A stretch of DNA of 64,000 nt, taken from Mycobacterium sp. IDR2000157661 (lineage in GTDB: Bacteria > Actinomycetota > Actinomycetes > Mycobacteriales > Mycobacteriaceae). Under the pieces are notes generated by a model that was not told where the DNA came from, made no database searches, and saw nothing but the letters and a program-made list of their open reading frames with translations. The DNA lies in NCBI RefSeq assembly GCF_022317005.1, contig NZ_CP081006.1, positions 1,426,001 to 1,490,000 of the forward strand. The letters run 5' to 3'. Below are positions 30,331-39,300 of the stretch, piece after piece; the stretch's first letter is position 1; every line of letters begins with the position of its first letter. Both the position numbers and the translations under genes were made by a program.

Positions 30331-31683
30331 ATGGCTTCCGATCTGTATTCGCAAATCGTCCACTCGACTCCCGGATCATTCCTCGCCAAGCAGCTCGGCA
30401 TCCCGCAGCCCGAGACGCTGCGCCGGCACAAGCCCGGCGAGCGGCCGCTGGCAGGCACCCTGCTGATCGGCGGGGAGGGCCGCGTCGTCGAACCGCTGCG
30501 CTCAGCGCTGGCCGAGGACTACGAGGTGGTCTCCAACAACCTCGGCGGCCGCTGGGCCGACTCGTTCGGCGGGCTGGTCTACGACGCCACCGGCATCACC
30601 GAACCCGCCGGCCTCAAGGGGCTCTACGAGTTCTTCACCCCGCTGCTGCGCAACCTCGGGTCGTCCGGACGTGTCGTCGTCATCGGCACCACGCCCGAGG
30701 AGGCCGGCAGCGAACACGAGCGCATCGCGCAGCGCGCCCTCGAGGGGTTCACCCGCTCGCTCGGCAAGGAGATGCGCCGCGGCGCGACGGTCAACCTGGT
30801 CTACCTGTCGGCCGACGCCAAGCCCGCAGCCACTGGGCTGGAGTCCACCATGCGGTTTCTGCTGTCGGGCCGGTCGGCCTACGTCGACGGCCAGGTGTTC
30901 CACGTGGGCGCCGCCGACTCCGCGCCGCCGGCCGACTGGGACCGTCCGCTGGAGGGCAAGGTCGCCATCGTCACCGGAGCCGCCCGTGGCATCGGCGCGA
31001 CGATCGCCGAGGTGTTCGCCCGCGACGGCGCCAAGGTGGTGTGCGTCGACGTCGAGGGGTCCCAGGAGGCACTCGGGATCACCGCAACCAAGGTGGGCGG
31101 CACCGCGCTGGCGCTGGACGTGACCGCTCCCGACGCCGTCGACCGGATCACCGAGCACCTGCGGCAGCACTACGACGGTCACGCCGACATCCTGGTCAAC
31201 AATGCCGGCATCACCCGCGACAAGCTGCTCGCAAACATGGACGAGGCGCGCTGGGACTCCGTGGTCGCGGTGAACCTGGTCGCCCCGCTGGCCCTCGCCG
31301 AGGGCCTGGTGGGCAACGGCTCGATCGGCGAGGGCGGCCGCATCGTCGGCCTGTCGTCGATGGCGGGCATCGCCGGTAACCGCGGCCAGACCAACTACGC
31401 GGCGACCAAGGCCGGAATGATCGGGCTCACCGACAGCCTGTCGGCCGGCTACGCCGACAAGGGCATCACCGTCAACGCCGTGGCGCCGGGCTTCATCGAG
31501 ACGAAGATGACCGAGGCGATCCCGGTGGCGACCCGGGAGGTGGGGCGCCGGCTGAACTCGTTGTATCAGGGCGGTCAGCCGGTCGACGTCGCCGAGACCA
31601 TCGCCTACTTCGCCAGCCCGGCGTCCAACGCCGTCACCGGCAACACGGTCCGGGTCTGCGGCCAGGCCTGGCTGGGGGCCTGA
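30331..31683 (+). CDS. fabG4: High-molecular-weight 3-oxoacyl reductase FabG4
   Basis: This 450-residue ketoreductase has two Rossmann-type domains, the second being the active SDR unit. The cofactor motif [14 protein letters not shown] starts near residue 216. The catalytic pair is Tyr356 and Lys360 in NYAATKAG, with the serine in LSSMAGIAG. The extra N-terminal flavodoxin-like domain (residues 1 to about 200) is typical of mycobacterial FabG4, which prefers NADH and acts on long acyl-CoAs. The start at ATG 30331 ([12 protein letters not shown]) is chosen over an upstream in-frame ATG because it is the family start and lies just after the operator. The stop is one base from the htdX start, so the pair is an operon. 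Confidence 0.92.
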   Translation: MASDLYSQIVHSTPGSFLAKQLGIPQPETLRRHKPGERPLAGTLLIGGEGRVVEPLRSALAEDYEVVSNNLGGRWADSFGGLVYDATGITEPAGLKGLYEFFTPLLRNLGSSGRVVVIGTTPEEAGSEHERIAQRALEGFTRSLGKEMRRGATVNLVYLSADAKPAATGLESTMRFLLSGRSAYVDGQVFHVGAADSAPPADWDRPLEGKVAIVTGAARGIGATIAEVFARDGAKVVCVDVEGSQEALGITATKVGGTALALDVTAPDAVDRITEHLRQHYDGHADILVNNAGITRDKLLANMDEARWDSVVAVNLVAPLALAEGLVGNGSIGEGGRIVGLSSMAGIAGNRGQTNYAATKAGMIGLTDSLSAGYADKGITVNAVAPGFIETKMTEAIPVATREVGRRLNSLYQGGQPVDVAETIAYFASPASNAVTGNTVRVCGQAWLGA

Positions 31684-31684
31684 C

Positions 31685-32530
31685 GTGACGCAACCCTCCG
31701 GGCTGATGAACCTGGTGCGGGCCGCCGCAGGAGCGCTGCCGTTTGTGCCGCGCGGCGATTCGCTGCCCGACCGCACGCTGACCGTCGAGGACCTGACCAT
31801 CGATCCCGAGAACGTGGCGGCCTACGCGGCGGTGACGGGGCTGCGGTTCGGCGACACGGTACCGCTGACCTATCCGTTCGCGCTGACGTTCCCAACGCTG
31901 ATGTCGTTGGTGACCGGGTTCGACTTCCCGTTCGCCGCTATGGGCTCGGTGCACATCGAGAACCACATCACCCAGTACCGCCCGATCGCGGTGACGGACA
32001 CATTGTCGGTACGGGTGCACGCAGAGAACCTGCGCGAGCACCGGAAGGGTCTGCTTGTCGACATCGTGACCGATGTCAACGTCGGCAACGACCAGGCGTG
32101 GCACCAGGTGACGACATTCCTGCACCAGCAGCGCACCAGCCTGTCCGACGAGCCCAAGCCGCCACCGCAGAAGCCGCCCAAACTGGGCCCGCCCGACGCG
32201 GTGCTTCGCATCACCGCCGGCCAGATCCGCAAGTATGCGTCGGTCGGCGGGGATCACAACCCGATCCACACCAACCCGATCGCGGCCAAGCTGTTCGGCT
32301 TCCCGACCGTGATTGCGCACGGGATGTTCAGCGCCGCAGCGGTTCTGGCGAACGTCGAAGGCCAGCTGCCGGAGGCGGTGAAGTACTCGGTGAAGTTCGC
32401 CAAACCGGTGGTGCTGCCCGCGAGTGCGGGACTGTACGTCGACCGCGGCTCGGACGGTGGCTGGGAACTGACGCTGCGCGACCTGAAAAAGGGCGAGCCG
32501 CATCTGATGGGGACGGTCAATCCGCTGTAG
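31685..32530 (+). CDS. htdX: 3-hydroxyacyl-thioester dehydratase HtdX
   Basis: This 281-residue double hot-dog protein of the MaoC/hydratase-2 family dehydrates or hydrates 3-hydroxyacyl/trans-2-enoyl thioesters. The hydratase-2 motif YASVGGDHNPIHTNP is in the C-terminal hot dog near residue 189, followed by GFPTVIAHGM. The N-terminal hot dog lacks the catalytic pair, as usual. The start is GTG at 31685, immediately after the fabG4 stop. Together FabG4 and HtdX can supply reduction and dehydration steps for chain elongation or the reverse beta-oxidation direction. It is the last gene of this operon. Confidence 0.9.
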   Translation: MTQPSGLMNLVRAAAGALPFVPRGDSLPDRTLTVEDLTIDPENVAAYAAVTGLRFGDTVPLTYPFALTFPTLMSLVTGFDFPFAAMGSVHIENHITQYRPIAVTDTLSVRVHAENLREHRKGLLVDIVTDVNVGNDQAWHQVTTFLHQQRTSLSDEPKPPPQKPPKLGPPDAVLRITAGQIRKYASVGGDHNPIHTNPIAAKLFGFPTVIAHGMFSAAAVLANVEGQLPEAVKYSVKFAKPVVLPASAGLYVDRGSDGGWELTLRDLKKGEPHLMGTVNPL

Positions 32531-32721
32531 CGCGGTGTTGGTTCGCCGTCCTCGAGTGAATTGCAACCGCACATCGCGGCTTCGGGGGCTCGCAGGTATT
32601 GCCGATGTCGCGCTGCTCTTCGTCGTGGCAATGCTCGAATGGGATTCGGTTCGACAATCGTATGTTGGAATGTCGGCGGTAATTATCCTATTACCAGGCT
32701 TTACACCCCGCGGGGTGCTCC
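32531..32721. other. Short gap with a 14-bp perfect palindrome
   Basis: No gene is visible between htdX and the convergent unknown gene. The AT content rises from about 32620. CACCCCGCGGGGTG (32704-32717) is a perfect palindrome just beyond the stop of the gene at 32722-33642 and may form the terminator stem for that transcript. Confidence 0.4.
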
Positions 32722-33642
32722 TCACCCTTTATCGGAACCGCGCCCAAACAGGCTCGGGTACGCAAGGGTGAGTATGGCGCCAACGAAGAGGGGGCCTATG
32801 ATCGTCACAAGTAACCCCGAGTTGCGCGCCCAGAGGGCGATCCACCAGGCGCGAACCGTTCCACCAATTGAGAAAACTTGTTGGCTATTGGTTGTCCAGT
32901 AAGCCTCGGAGTTATCGATACGGGTGGGCGGCGGGTCCAAGTGATCGAAGTCAGGGACGACCTCATCATCGCGCGCCTTTTCTTTGACGCGTGGGTAAGT
33001 GCTGAAAGATAGATTCATAGTCGCGCGTAAGCTACCAAAAGCGGGATAGAAACCCGCTTCGGTGGCAATCTTTGGATCATATTGAAGTTCGAAGTTCTTG
33101 GAGTCGATACCAGCGGACGTTGTGTTAAGTTTCGCGGAGTCGCAAATGATTCCCCATATCACGCCTTCTTTGCCAGTATTGTTGTCTCGGTACGCGATTC
33201 CACTTAGCGCGTACAAGATATTCGGGACTTCCGAATTCTGCACTCTGGCCACGGACCAGTTCATGTTCGCCGCTATGTCAGGTTCCCAGTAGAGGCTGTA
33301 TAGGGGGCGACAATTGTATGAATCCGCGGGTAAGATCGCGATCAGCTCTGGATAGTTCGGAACGGGCTCGTTCGCTTTGAAGTTGTTAAGCTCTTCGAAT
33401 ACTCCAACTCGAAATATGATCGACCAGGTCATGTCATTGTGTACGTAGAAACCGACAGTAGGCGCCAGTGCAAATGTCTTACCTTGGAACGCGGCGGCGT
33501 CTTTTATTCCGAATGAAAATGCGCTACTGTCATCGACGTATTTGGATGGACGGTCCTCCGTCTGAATGTAGTTAATCAGGGAGATGAGGAGGGCAGCCCC
33601 GAGCACAGCGGTCACCACGGCAGCCACGTATGTGCGTTTCAT
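32722..33642 (-). CDS. Membrane-anchored protein of unknown function, AT-rich island
   Basis: This is a 306-residue protein I do not recognise. It starts MKRTYVAAVVTAVLGAALL with a transmembrane helix at about residues 5-27, has an extracytoplasmic domain of roughly 240 residues with two cysteines (YNCRPL and GIICDS) that could form a disulfide, and ends with a second helix near residues 275-297 before a short basic tail. The domain is rich in Asn, Tyr and Thr, unlike its neighbours. The DNA is visibly richer in A and T than the flanking genes, a sign of transfer. It occupies the place where M. tuberculosis carries vapBC24 between htdX and the TetR gene, as I recall, so the locus may be an insertion spot. 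Confidence 0.7.
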   Translation of the reverse strand: MKRTYVAAVVTAVLGAALLISLINYIQTEDRPSKYVDDSSAFSFGIKDAAAFQGKTFALAPTVGFYVHNDMTWSIIFRVGVFEELNNFKANEPVPNYPELIAILPADSYNCRPLYSLYWEPDIAANMNWSVARVQNSEVPNILYALSGIAYRDNNTGKEGVIWGIICDSAKLNTTSAGIDSKNFELQYDPKIATEAGFYPAFGSLRATMNLSFSTYPRVKEKARDDEVVPDFDHLDPPPTRIDNSEAYWTTNSQQVFSIGGTVRAWWIALWARNSGLLVTIIGPLFVGAILTLAYPSLFGRGSDKG

Positions 33643-34020
33643 CGTCTAGCAAGCGTATCTAGTGAATCGTCCATCACACGTCAACCACGACGTATCAAAC
33701 CGTGGCGGCGCGAACAGTCCGCTTATCAGGGTGTCACCGCTTGATCAAGCCTGGACTCCGTTTGCACGGCAGGGTAGCTCCCCCTGGCATACGCGGAGGC
33801 GACCAGAGCGAGGAACTCCGGGTGTACTGCGTATCGCGATCACTGGGACCGGTGTGGCCCGAGAAATCGCCGGCCGCGAGTTGACCTGCGCGAAGATCCC
33901 ACCACCACCACGTGACCTCCACCGTGGACCGGTTGCGCACCTGTGACGCGTTGATGTCATCGCCGGTGACGCTTGTGAGACGTTCCCCCGAGACTGCACA
34001 CAGACGGCAGTCGCGGCCGC
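33643..34020. other. Gene-free stretch upstream of the unknown membrane gene
   Basis: I see no supported gene in these 378 bases. Short open frames on both strands lack ribosome-binding sites and family sequence. The stretch must hold the promoter of the minus-strand gene at 32722-33642 and the downstream end of the TetR gene. It is intermediate in base composition and may be the scar of an insertion. Confidence 0.5.
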
Positions 34021-34677
34021 CTAGTTCTGCGATCTGCCCGCAGTCTCGACGGGGTGGTCGGACGACGCCGTGGACGAGGTTTCCGAGGGCGCACCCTTCA
34101 GGCCGCGCCAGAACAGGTTGATCATCAGCTCGGCCGCCTCGTCGACGTCGGCGTCGCCGGTGCTGACCCGCGCCGCCACCGCCTCCCCGGCGCCGACCAG
34201 CGCGACGGCCATCATGTCGAAGTCGGTGTCGGGTTCGGGTTTTCGCGTCCCCACCGTCAACAGCCTGCCGACGAGGTCGATGATCCGCTCGCGACCCTCC
34301 CGCACCGTGTGCGCGAACGCCTGCGAATGGGTCGCCTGGTTGTAGAGCACCATCCACGACGCCCGGTTGGCGTCGATGTAGTTCAGGAACGCCAGCACGG
34401 CGGTGCGCAGCAGGTCCTTGGGACTGGCGCGGAAGTCGATCTGGCTACGCACCTCATCGATGAACCGGGCCAGTTCACGGTCCAGGCACGCCGCGAACAG
34501 CTCCTCCTTGGAGCCGTAGTACAGATACAGCATCGGCTTGGAGATCTGCGCCTGGGCCGCGATCGCGTCCATCGACGTCTCGTAGTAGCCGTTGACCGAG
34601 AAGATCTGCACCGCGGCGTCGAGCATCTGCTGTTCGCGCACAGCGCGGGGCAGACGCTTGGTACCTCCGGCCATCAC
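34021..34677 (-). CDS. TetR-family transcriptional regulator
   Basis: This 218-residue repressor has an N-terminal helix-turn-helix (MLDAAVQIFSVNGYYETSMD, then AAQAQISKPMLYLYYGSKEEL) and an all-helical ligand-binding C-terminal domain. The start is MMAGGTKRLPRAVREQQ at 34677; a second ATG follows at 34674. It lies 84 bases downstream of lpqI on the same strand. The equivalent position in M. tuberculosis is Rv0238. A TetR repressor of fatty-acid catabolism called FdmR has been described in M. marinum; whether this is the same protein I cannot confirm. It is the nearest candidate for the TTAC-type operators at 24531-24570 and 30307-30320. Confidence 0.85.
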   Translation of the reverse strand: MMAGGTKRLPRAVREQQMLDAAVQIFSVNGYYETSMDAIAAQAQISKPMLYLYYGSKEELFAACLDRELARFIDEVRSQIDFRASPKDLLRTAVLAFLNYIDANRASWMVLYNQATHSQAFAHTVREGRERIIDLVGRLLTVGTRKPEPDTDFDMMAVALVGAGEAVAARVSTGDADVDEAAELMINLFWRGLKGAPSETSSTASSDHPVETAGRSQN

Positions 34678-34715
34678 ACCAGGGTAAGCAATGGGTGACG
34701 GGAAGGCGGGAACTG

Positions 34716-34759
34716 GCAGCGGGTGGTGGGCGGGAAACTAGCAGCGGGTGGTGGGCGGG
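34716..34759. repeat. Tandem 25-base repeat between lpqI and the TetR gene
   Basis: GCAGCGGGTGGTGGGCGGG occurs at 34716-34734 and 34741-34759, a 25-base period. A third degenerate start, GCAGCG, lies at 34765 inside the last codons of lpqI. The array fills most of the 84-base gap. Copy number could vary between strains. Confidence 0.75.
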
Positions 34760-34761
34760 GA

Positions 34762-35955
34762 TTAGCAGCGTGGGTTGGGGCCCTTCATCGCCGCCAGCCG
34801 CAGCACGGAGTTGTCCACCCCGGACATCGCCAACTCGCCTGCTGCCACCGCCTGCTCCAGCCGGTCCAGCACGGCCGGCACCTCACCGGTGGTCACCCAC
34901 AGCGCGGTGTCGGCGCCGGCCTGCAGGCTCCGCAGCACCGCCTCGGCCACGCCGAACCGATCGGAGATGGCCTGCATGGAGGACAGGTCGTCGGTGAAGA
35001 TCGGGCCGTTGAACGGCGGGCCGCCGTAGTTACCCGACCGCAGCAGCGCATACGCCGCCGGGCTCAGGCTCGCCGGATCGCTGCCGGTCAGGCCGGGGAC
35101 CTGCATGTGACCGACCATCACCCCGACGGGCTGTTGCGTGGTCAGCGTCCGGTACGGCACCAGGTCGGTGTCCTGTAGCTGAGCGAGCGGCGGGGTGCTG
35201 ACGCTGCCGGTGTGCGAGTCACCCGAGCCCGCCCCGTGGCCGGGGAAGTGCTTGAGCACCGGTAGCACGCCTGCGTCGCGTAGGCCGCGGGCGTAGGCGC
35301 CCGCATAGTCGGTGACGGTTGTGGGGTCGGAGCCGAACGACCGGTCGCCGATGACGCCGTCGACGTTGGCCCCGTCGGTGACGTCGACGACCGGTGCGAA
35401 GTCGATGGTGATGCCCAGCCCGCGCATGGCCTGGCCGCGCCGAAACGCGATGTCGTACACCTGCTCAGGCGTGCTGGACTGCGCCAACGCCCGGGGCGAC
35501 GGCTGCGAGCCGATGATCGATGCCAGCCGGGAAACGCGGCCGCCCTCCTCGTCGACGCTGACCGCCAGCGGCAGCGGGTTGGCCGCGCCTGCGATGTCGC
35601 GCAGCTGATCCCCCATCATCGACAGGTCGGTCCAGCTGCCGATCATGATCCCGCCCACGTGGTGGGTATCGACGACGGCGCGGGCGTCGGCAGCACCGGT
35701 CACCCCGACCATCAGCATCTGCGCGAGCTTGTCGCGGGTCGACATCGCCGAAAGCATCGCCTGCGGATCGCCGCAGGCGGGGGCCACCGGAGCTGCGGGC
35801 GCCGGGGCCTGCGGCACCGCGGTGGCGGCCTTGGTGATCGGGGCCGAGGACATCGTCGCGGGTGCGGCGCTCTCCGGCGGTGTGCACGCCAGCAACAACC
35901 CGGACACCGCCGCGAGGGCGCACAGTGCCCTGGTCCTGAACAAGGTGGCAGCCAT
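34762..35955 (-). CDS. lpqI: Lipoprotein beta-N-acetylglucosaminidase LpqI (NagZ-like)
   Basis: This 397-residue surface lipoprotein of glycoside hydrolase family 3 is involved in peptidoglycan turnover. A signal peptide ends in LLLAC with the lipidated Cys at residue 24, followed by a Pro/Ala-rich linker. The catalytic domain carries the hallmark KHFPGHGAGSGDSHTG near residue 233 and the nucleophile Asp in FTDDLSS near residue 322. The ATG at 35955 is chosen because it gives the signal peptide directly; the open frame continues upstream without family sequence. The C-terminus ends GPNPRC, and its final codons overlap the start of a tandem repeat. It is upstream of the TetR gene on the same strand. 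Confidence 0.9.
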   Translation of the reverse strand: MAATLFRTRALCALAAVSGLLLACTPPESAAPATMSSAPITKAATAVPQAPAPAAPVAPACGDPQAMLSAMSTRDKLAQMLMVGVTGAADARAVVDTHHVGGIMIGSWTDLSMMGDQLRDIAGAANPLPLAVSVDEEGGRVSRLASIIGSQPSPRALAQSSTPEQVYDIAFRRGQAMRGLGITIDFAPVVDVTDGANVDGVIGDRSFGSDPTTVTDYAGAYARGLRDAGVLPVLKHFPGHGAGSGDSHTGSVSTPPLAQLQDTDLVPYRTLTTQQPVGVMVGHMQVPGLTGSDPASLSPAAYALLRSGNYGGPPFNGPIFTDDLSSMQAISDRFGVAEAVLRSLQAGADTALWVTTGEVPAVLDRLEQAVAAGELAMSGVDNSVLRLAAMKGPNPRC

Positions 35956-36072
35956 GGGCTCCGACACTAACGGCAAGGAGGGGTCACATTCCATCCGTGT
36001 CCCCGCGCGCGTCCGGGACCGACCGATTCCGCCTCGATCGACGCAGACGGCCCCCGTGCTAGTTTTGGCCGC

Positions 36073-36246
36073 ATGGATCGGTTCCTGGTACCCGCCGCGG
36101 CCAGCATCGTGGTCGGCCTGCTGCTGGGTGCGGCGGCGGTCTTCGGTGTGACGTTGATGGTGCAGCAGGACAACAGGCCTCCGCTGCAAGCGGGCGATCC
36201 GGCGTCATCAGTGCTCAACAGGGTCGAGTACGGCGACCGAACGTAG
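36073..36246 (+). CDS. Small secreted or membrane protein, DUF2613 type
   Basis: This 57-residue protein, too short for many gene finders, begins MDRFLVPAAASIVVG with one hydrophobic helix (residues 5-30) and ends in a hydrophilic tail LNRVEYGDRT. It matches the mycobacterial DUF2613 small proteins found directly upstream of aftD (Rv0236A in M. tuberculosis, as I recall). It is 61 bases upstream of aftD on the same strand, so a common transcript is likely. No clear ribosome-binding site is visible before the ATG. The function is unknown; association with arabinan assembly is inferred from the conserved neighbourhood. Confidence 0.7.
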   Translation: MDRFLVPAAASIVVGLLLGAAAVFGVTLMVQQDNRPPLQAGDPASSVLNRVEYGDRT

Positions 36247-36307
36247 CTCCGGCCTGGATTCGTCGCTGCCAACGGCCGCCGCACCGCTGTCGCGGCGCTG
36301 GCTGTGG

Positions 36308-39300
36308 GTGGTAACGGCGGCGGCACTGCTCCTGACTTTCGCCCAGTCACCCGGACAGATCTCCCCCGACACCAAGCTCGACCTGACCGCCAACCCGCTG
36401 CGGTTCCTGGCGCGCGCGTTCAACCTGTGGAACAGCGAGCTGCCGTTCGGACAGGCGCAGAACCAGGCCTACGGCTACCTCTTCCCGCACGGCACGTTCT
36501 TCCTGCTCGGCGATGTGCTCGGCCTCCCAGGGTGGGTGACGCAGCGGTTGTGGTGGGCGCTGCTGCTGGTAGTCGGCTTCTGGGGGCTACTGCGCGTCGC
36601 CGAGGCACTGGGCATCGGCAGCCCGGCGTCCCGAATACTCGGCGCCGTCGCGTTCGCGCTGTCACCGCGGGTGTTGACGACGTTGGGCGCAATCTCCTCC
36701 GAGACGTTGCCGATGATGCTGGCGCCGTGGGTGCTGCTCCCGGTGATCCTCGCGCTGCGGGGCACGGGCGGGACCGGAGGGGTGGGAATAAGCACCGGCC
36801 GAATACGGGTGCTGGCGGCCCGCTCCGCCGTGGCGATCGCCCTGATGGGTGCGGTCAACGCGGTCGCCACCCTGACCGGATGCCTGGCCGCGGTGATCTG
36901 GCTGCTCTGCCACCGGCCGAACAGGTTGTGGTGGCGCTTCGTCGCGTGGTGGGCGCTGTGCATCACGCTGGCGGTGCTGTGGTGGGTGGTCGCGCTGGTG
37001 CTCCTGGGCCGGGTCAGCCCGCCGTTCCTCGACTTCATCGAGTCGTCAGGCGTTACCACGCAGTGGATGTCGCTGACCGAGATGCTGCGCGGCACCGACG
37101 CCTGGACACCGTTCGTCGCGCCGAACGCCACCGCGGGCGCATCGCTGGTGACCGGATCGGTGGCCGTGCTCGCGACGACACTGGTGGCGGCCGCTGGACT
37201 GGCGGGATTGGCGATGCGCTCGATGCCTGCCCGCGGGCGACTCGTCACCATCCTGCTGATCGGGGTCGCGCTGCTGGCCGCGGGCTACTCGGGCGGTCTG
37301 GGTTCACCTGTCGCGCACCAGGTGCAGCAGTTCCTCGACGCGGCGGGCACACCGCTGCGCAATCTGCACAAGCTCGAACCCCTGCTGCGCCTGCCGCTGG
37401 CCCTCGGGTTGGCGCACCTACTCGGCCGCATCCCGATGCCCGGCAGCGCGCCGCGTCCGGAATGGACGACGGCGCTGGCGCACCCCGAACGGGACAAGCG
37501 CGTCGCGGTGGGCCTGGTCGTGTTGGTCGCGATCACCGCGGCCACCTCCCTGGCGTGGACCGGACGCCTCACCCCGCCGGGCGCGTTCGACGCCATCCCG
37601 CAGTACTGGCACGAGACCGCCGACTGGCTCGACGAGCACAACACCGCGGACGCGAGGAGCAATCAGGATTCCGAGGGCGGCCGCGTGCTCGTGGCCCCGG
37701 GCGCCCCGTTCGCCACCCAGGTGTGGGGTAACAGCCGCGACGAGCCGCTGCAGGTCCTCGGTCAGAGCCCGTGGGGAGTGCGCGACTCGATTCCGCTGAC
37801 CCCACCGCAGACCATTCGCGCGCTGGACTCCGTTCAGCGGCTCTTCGCCGCAGGCAGACCATCCGCTGGGCTCGCTGATACGCTTGCCCGCCAAGGTATC
37901 TCGTATGTGGTACTGCGCAACGACCTCGACCCGGAGACGTCGCGATCGGCCCGGCCGGTACTGGTGCATCGCGCCATCGACGGCTCGCCGGGGTTGGCGA
38001 AGGTGGCCGAGTTCGGCGAACCGGTCGGCCCCGGCACGCTGGCCGGCTTCATCACAGACAGCGAACTTCGGCCGCGTTATCCGGCCGTGGAGATCTACCG
38101 CGTCGACGCAACCGAAGCTTCCCTGCCGGTGACGCCCTACCTGGTCGACACCGACAGCATGGCCCGCGTCGACGGCGCCCCCGAAGCTCTGCTGCGTCTC
38201 GACGAACGGCGGCGCCTGCTCGGCCGGCCCGCATTTGGACCCATGCTGCTCACCCAGGACGCCCGCACGGCCGGTCTGCCCACCCCGGTCGTCACCGTCA
38301 CCGACACCCCGCTGGCGCGCGAAACCGACTACGGCCGGGTCGACGACCATTCCTCGTCGATCCGCACCCCCGGCGATCCGCGACATACCCAAAACCGGGT
38401 CATCGACTACCCCTCCCCCGGCGCGGAACCCGTCCACGGCAAGTGGACGGGCGGACGGGTCTCGGTGTCGAGTTCGGCCGCCGACTCGACCGCGCTACCG
38501 CACGTCGCGCCGGCCACCGGCCCGGCCGCCGCCATCGACGCCGACCCGTCGACGAGTTGGGTGTCCAACGCGCTGGAGTCGGCGATCGGTCAGTGGCTTC
38601 AAGTCGACTTCGACCGCCCGGTCACCAACGCCACCATCACCGTGACACCCGGCGCAACCGCGGTCGGCGCGCAGATCCGCCGCATCGAGGTGGCCACCGT
38701 CAACGGCACCAGCACATTGCGATTCGACGAGCCGGGCAAGCCGCTGACCGCCGCATTGCCGTTCGGAGAGTCGCCGTGGGTACGGATCACGGCGGTCGCC
38801 ACCGAGGACGGGTCGGCCGGTGTGCAGTTCGGCCTCACCGACATCGCCGTCACCCAGTACGACGCCAACGGCTTCGCCACACCGATCACCCTGCGCCGCA
38901 CCGTAGCGGTTCCGGGCCCACCGACGGGTTCGGCTGTGGCGCAATGGGACTTGGGTTCCGAGCTGCTCGGCCGGTCCGGCTGCGCCCCCAGCCCGACCGG
39001 CGTCAGGTGCGCCGCGACGATGGCGCTGTCACCCGAGGAGCCCGTCAACCTCAGCCGTACGCTGACCGTGCCCGAGCAGCTCGCGGTGACTCCGGCGGTG
39101 TGGGTGCGGGCCAGGCAGGGGCCGAATCTGGCCGACCTGATCGCCGCCCCCGAGGCGACGCGCGCGGTCGGTGACGCCGACGTGATGGACGTGCTCGGCT
39201 CGGCCTACGCAGCGGCCGACGGCGACCCCGGTACGGCGTGGACCGCACCGCAGCGGGTCGTCCAGCACAAGTCACCGCCGACGTTGACTTTGACCCTGCC

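Noticed and set aside
33662..33946. Plus-strand open frame of 94 codons in the gap before the TetR gene
   Set aside because: No ribosome-binding site, no family sequence, and composition unlike a coding region.
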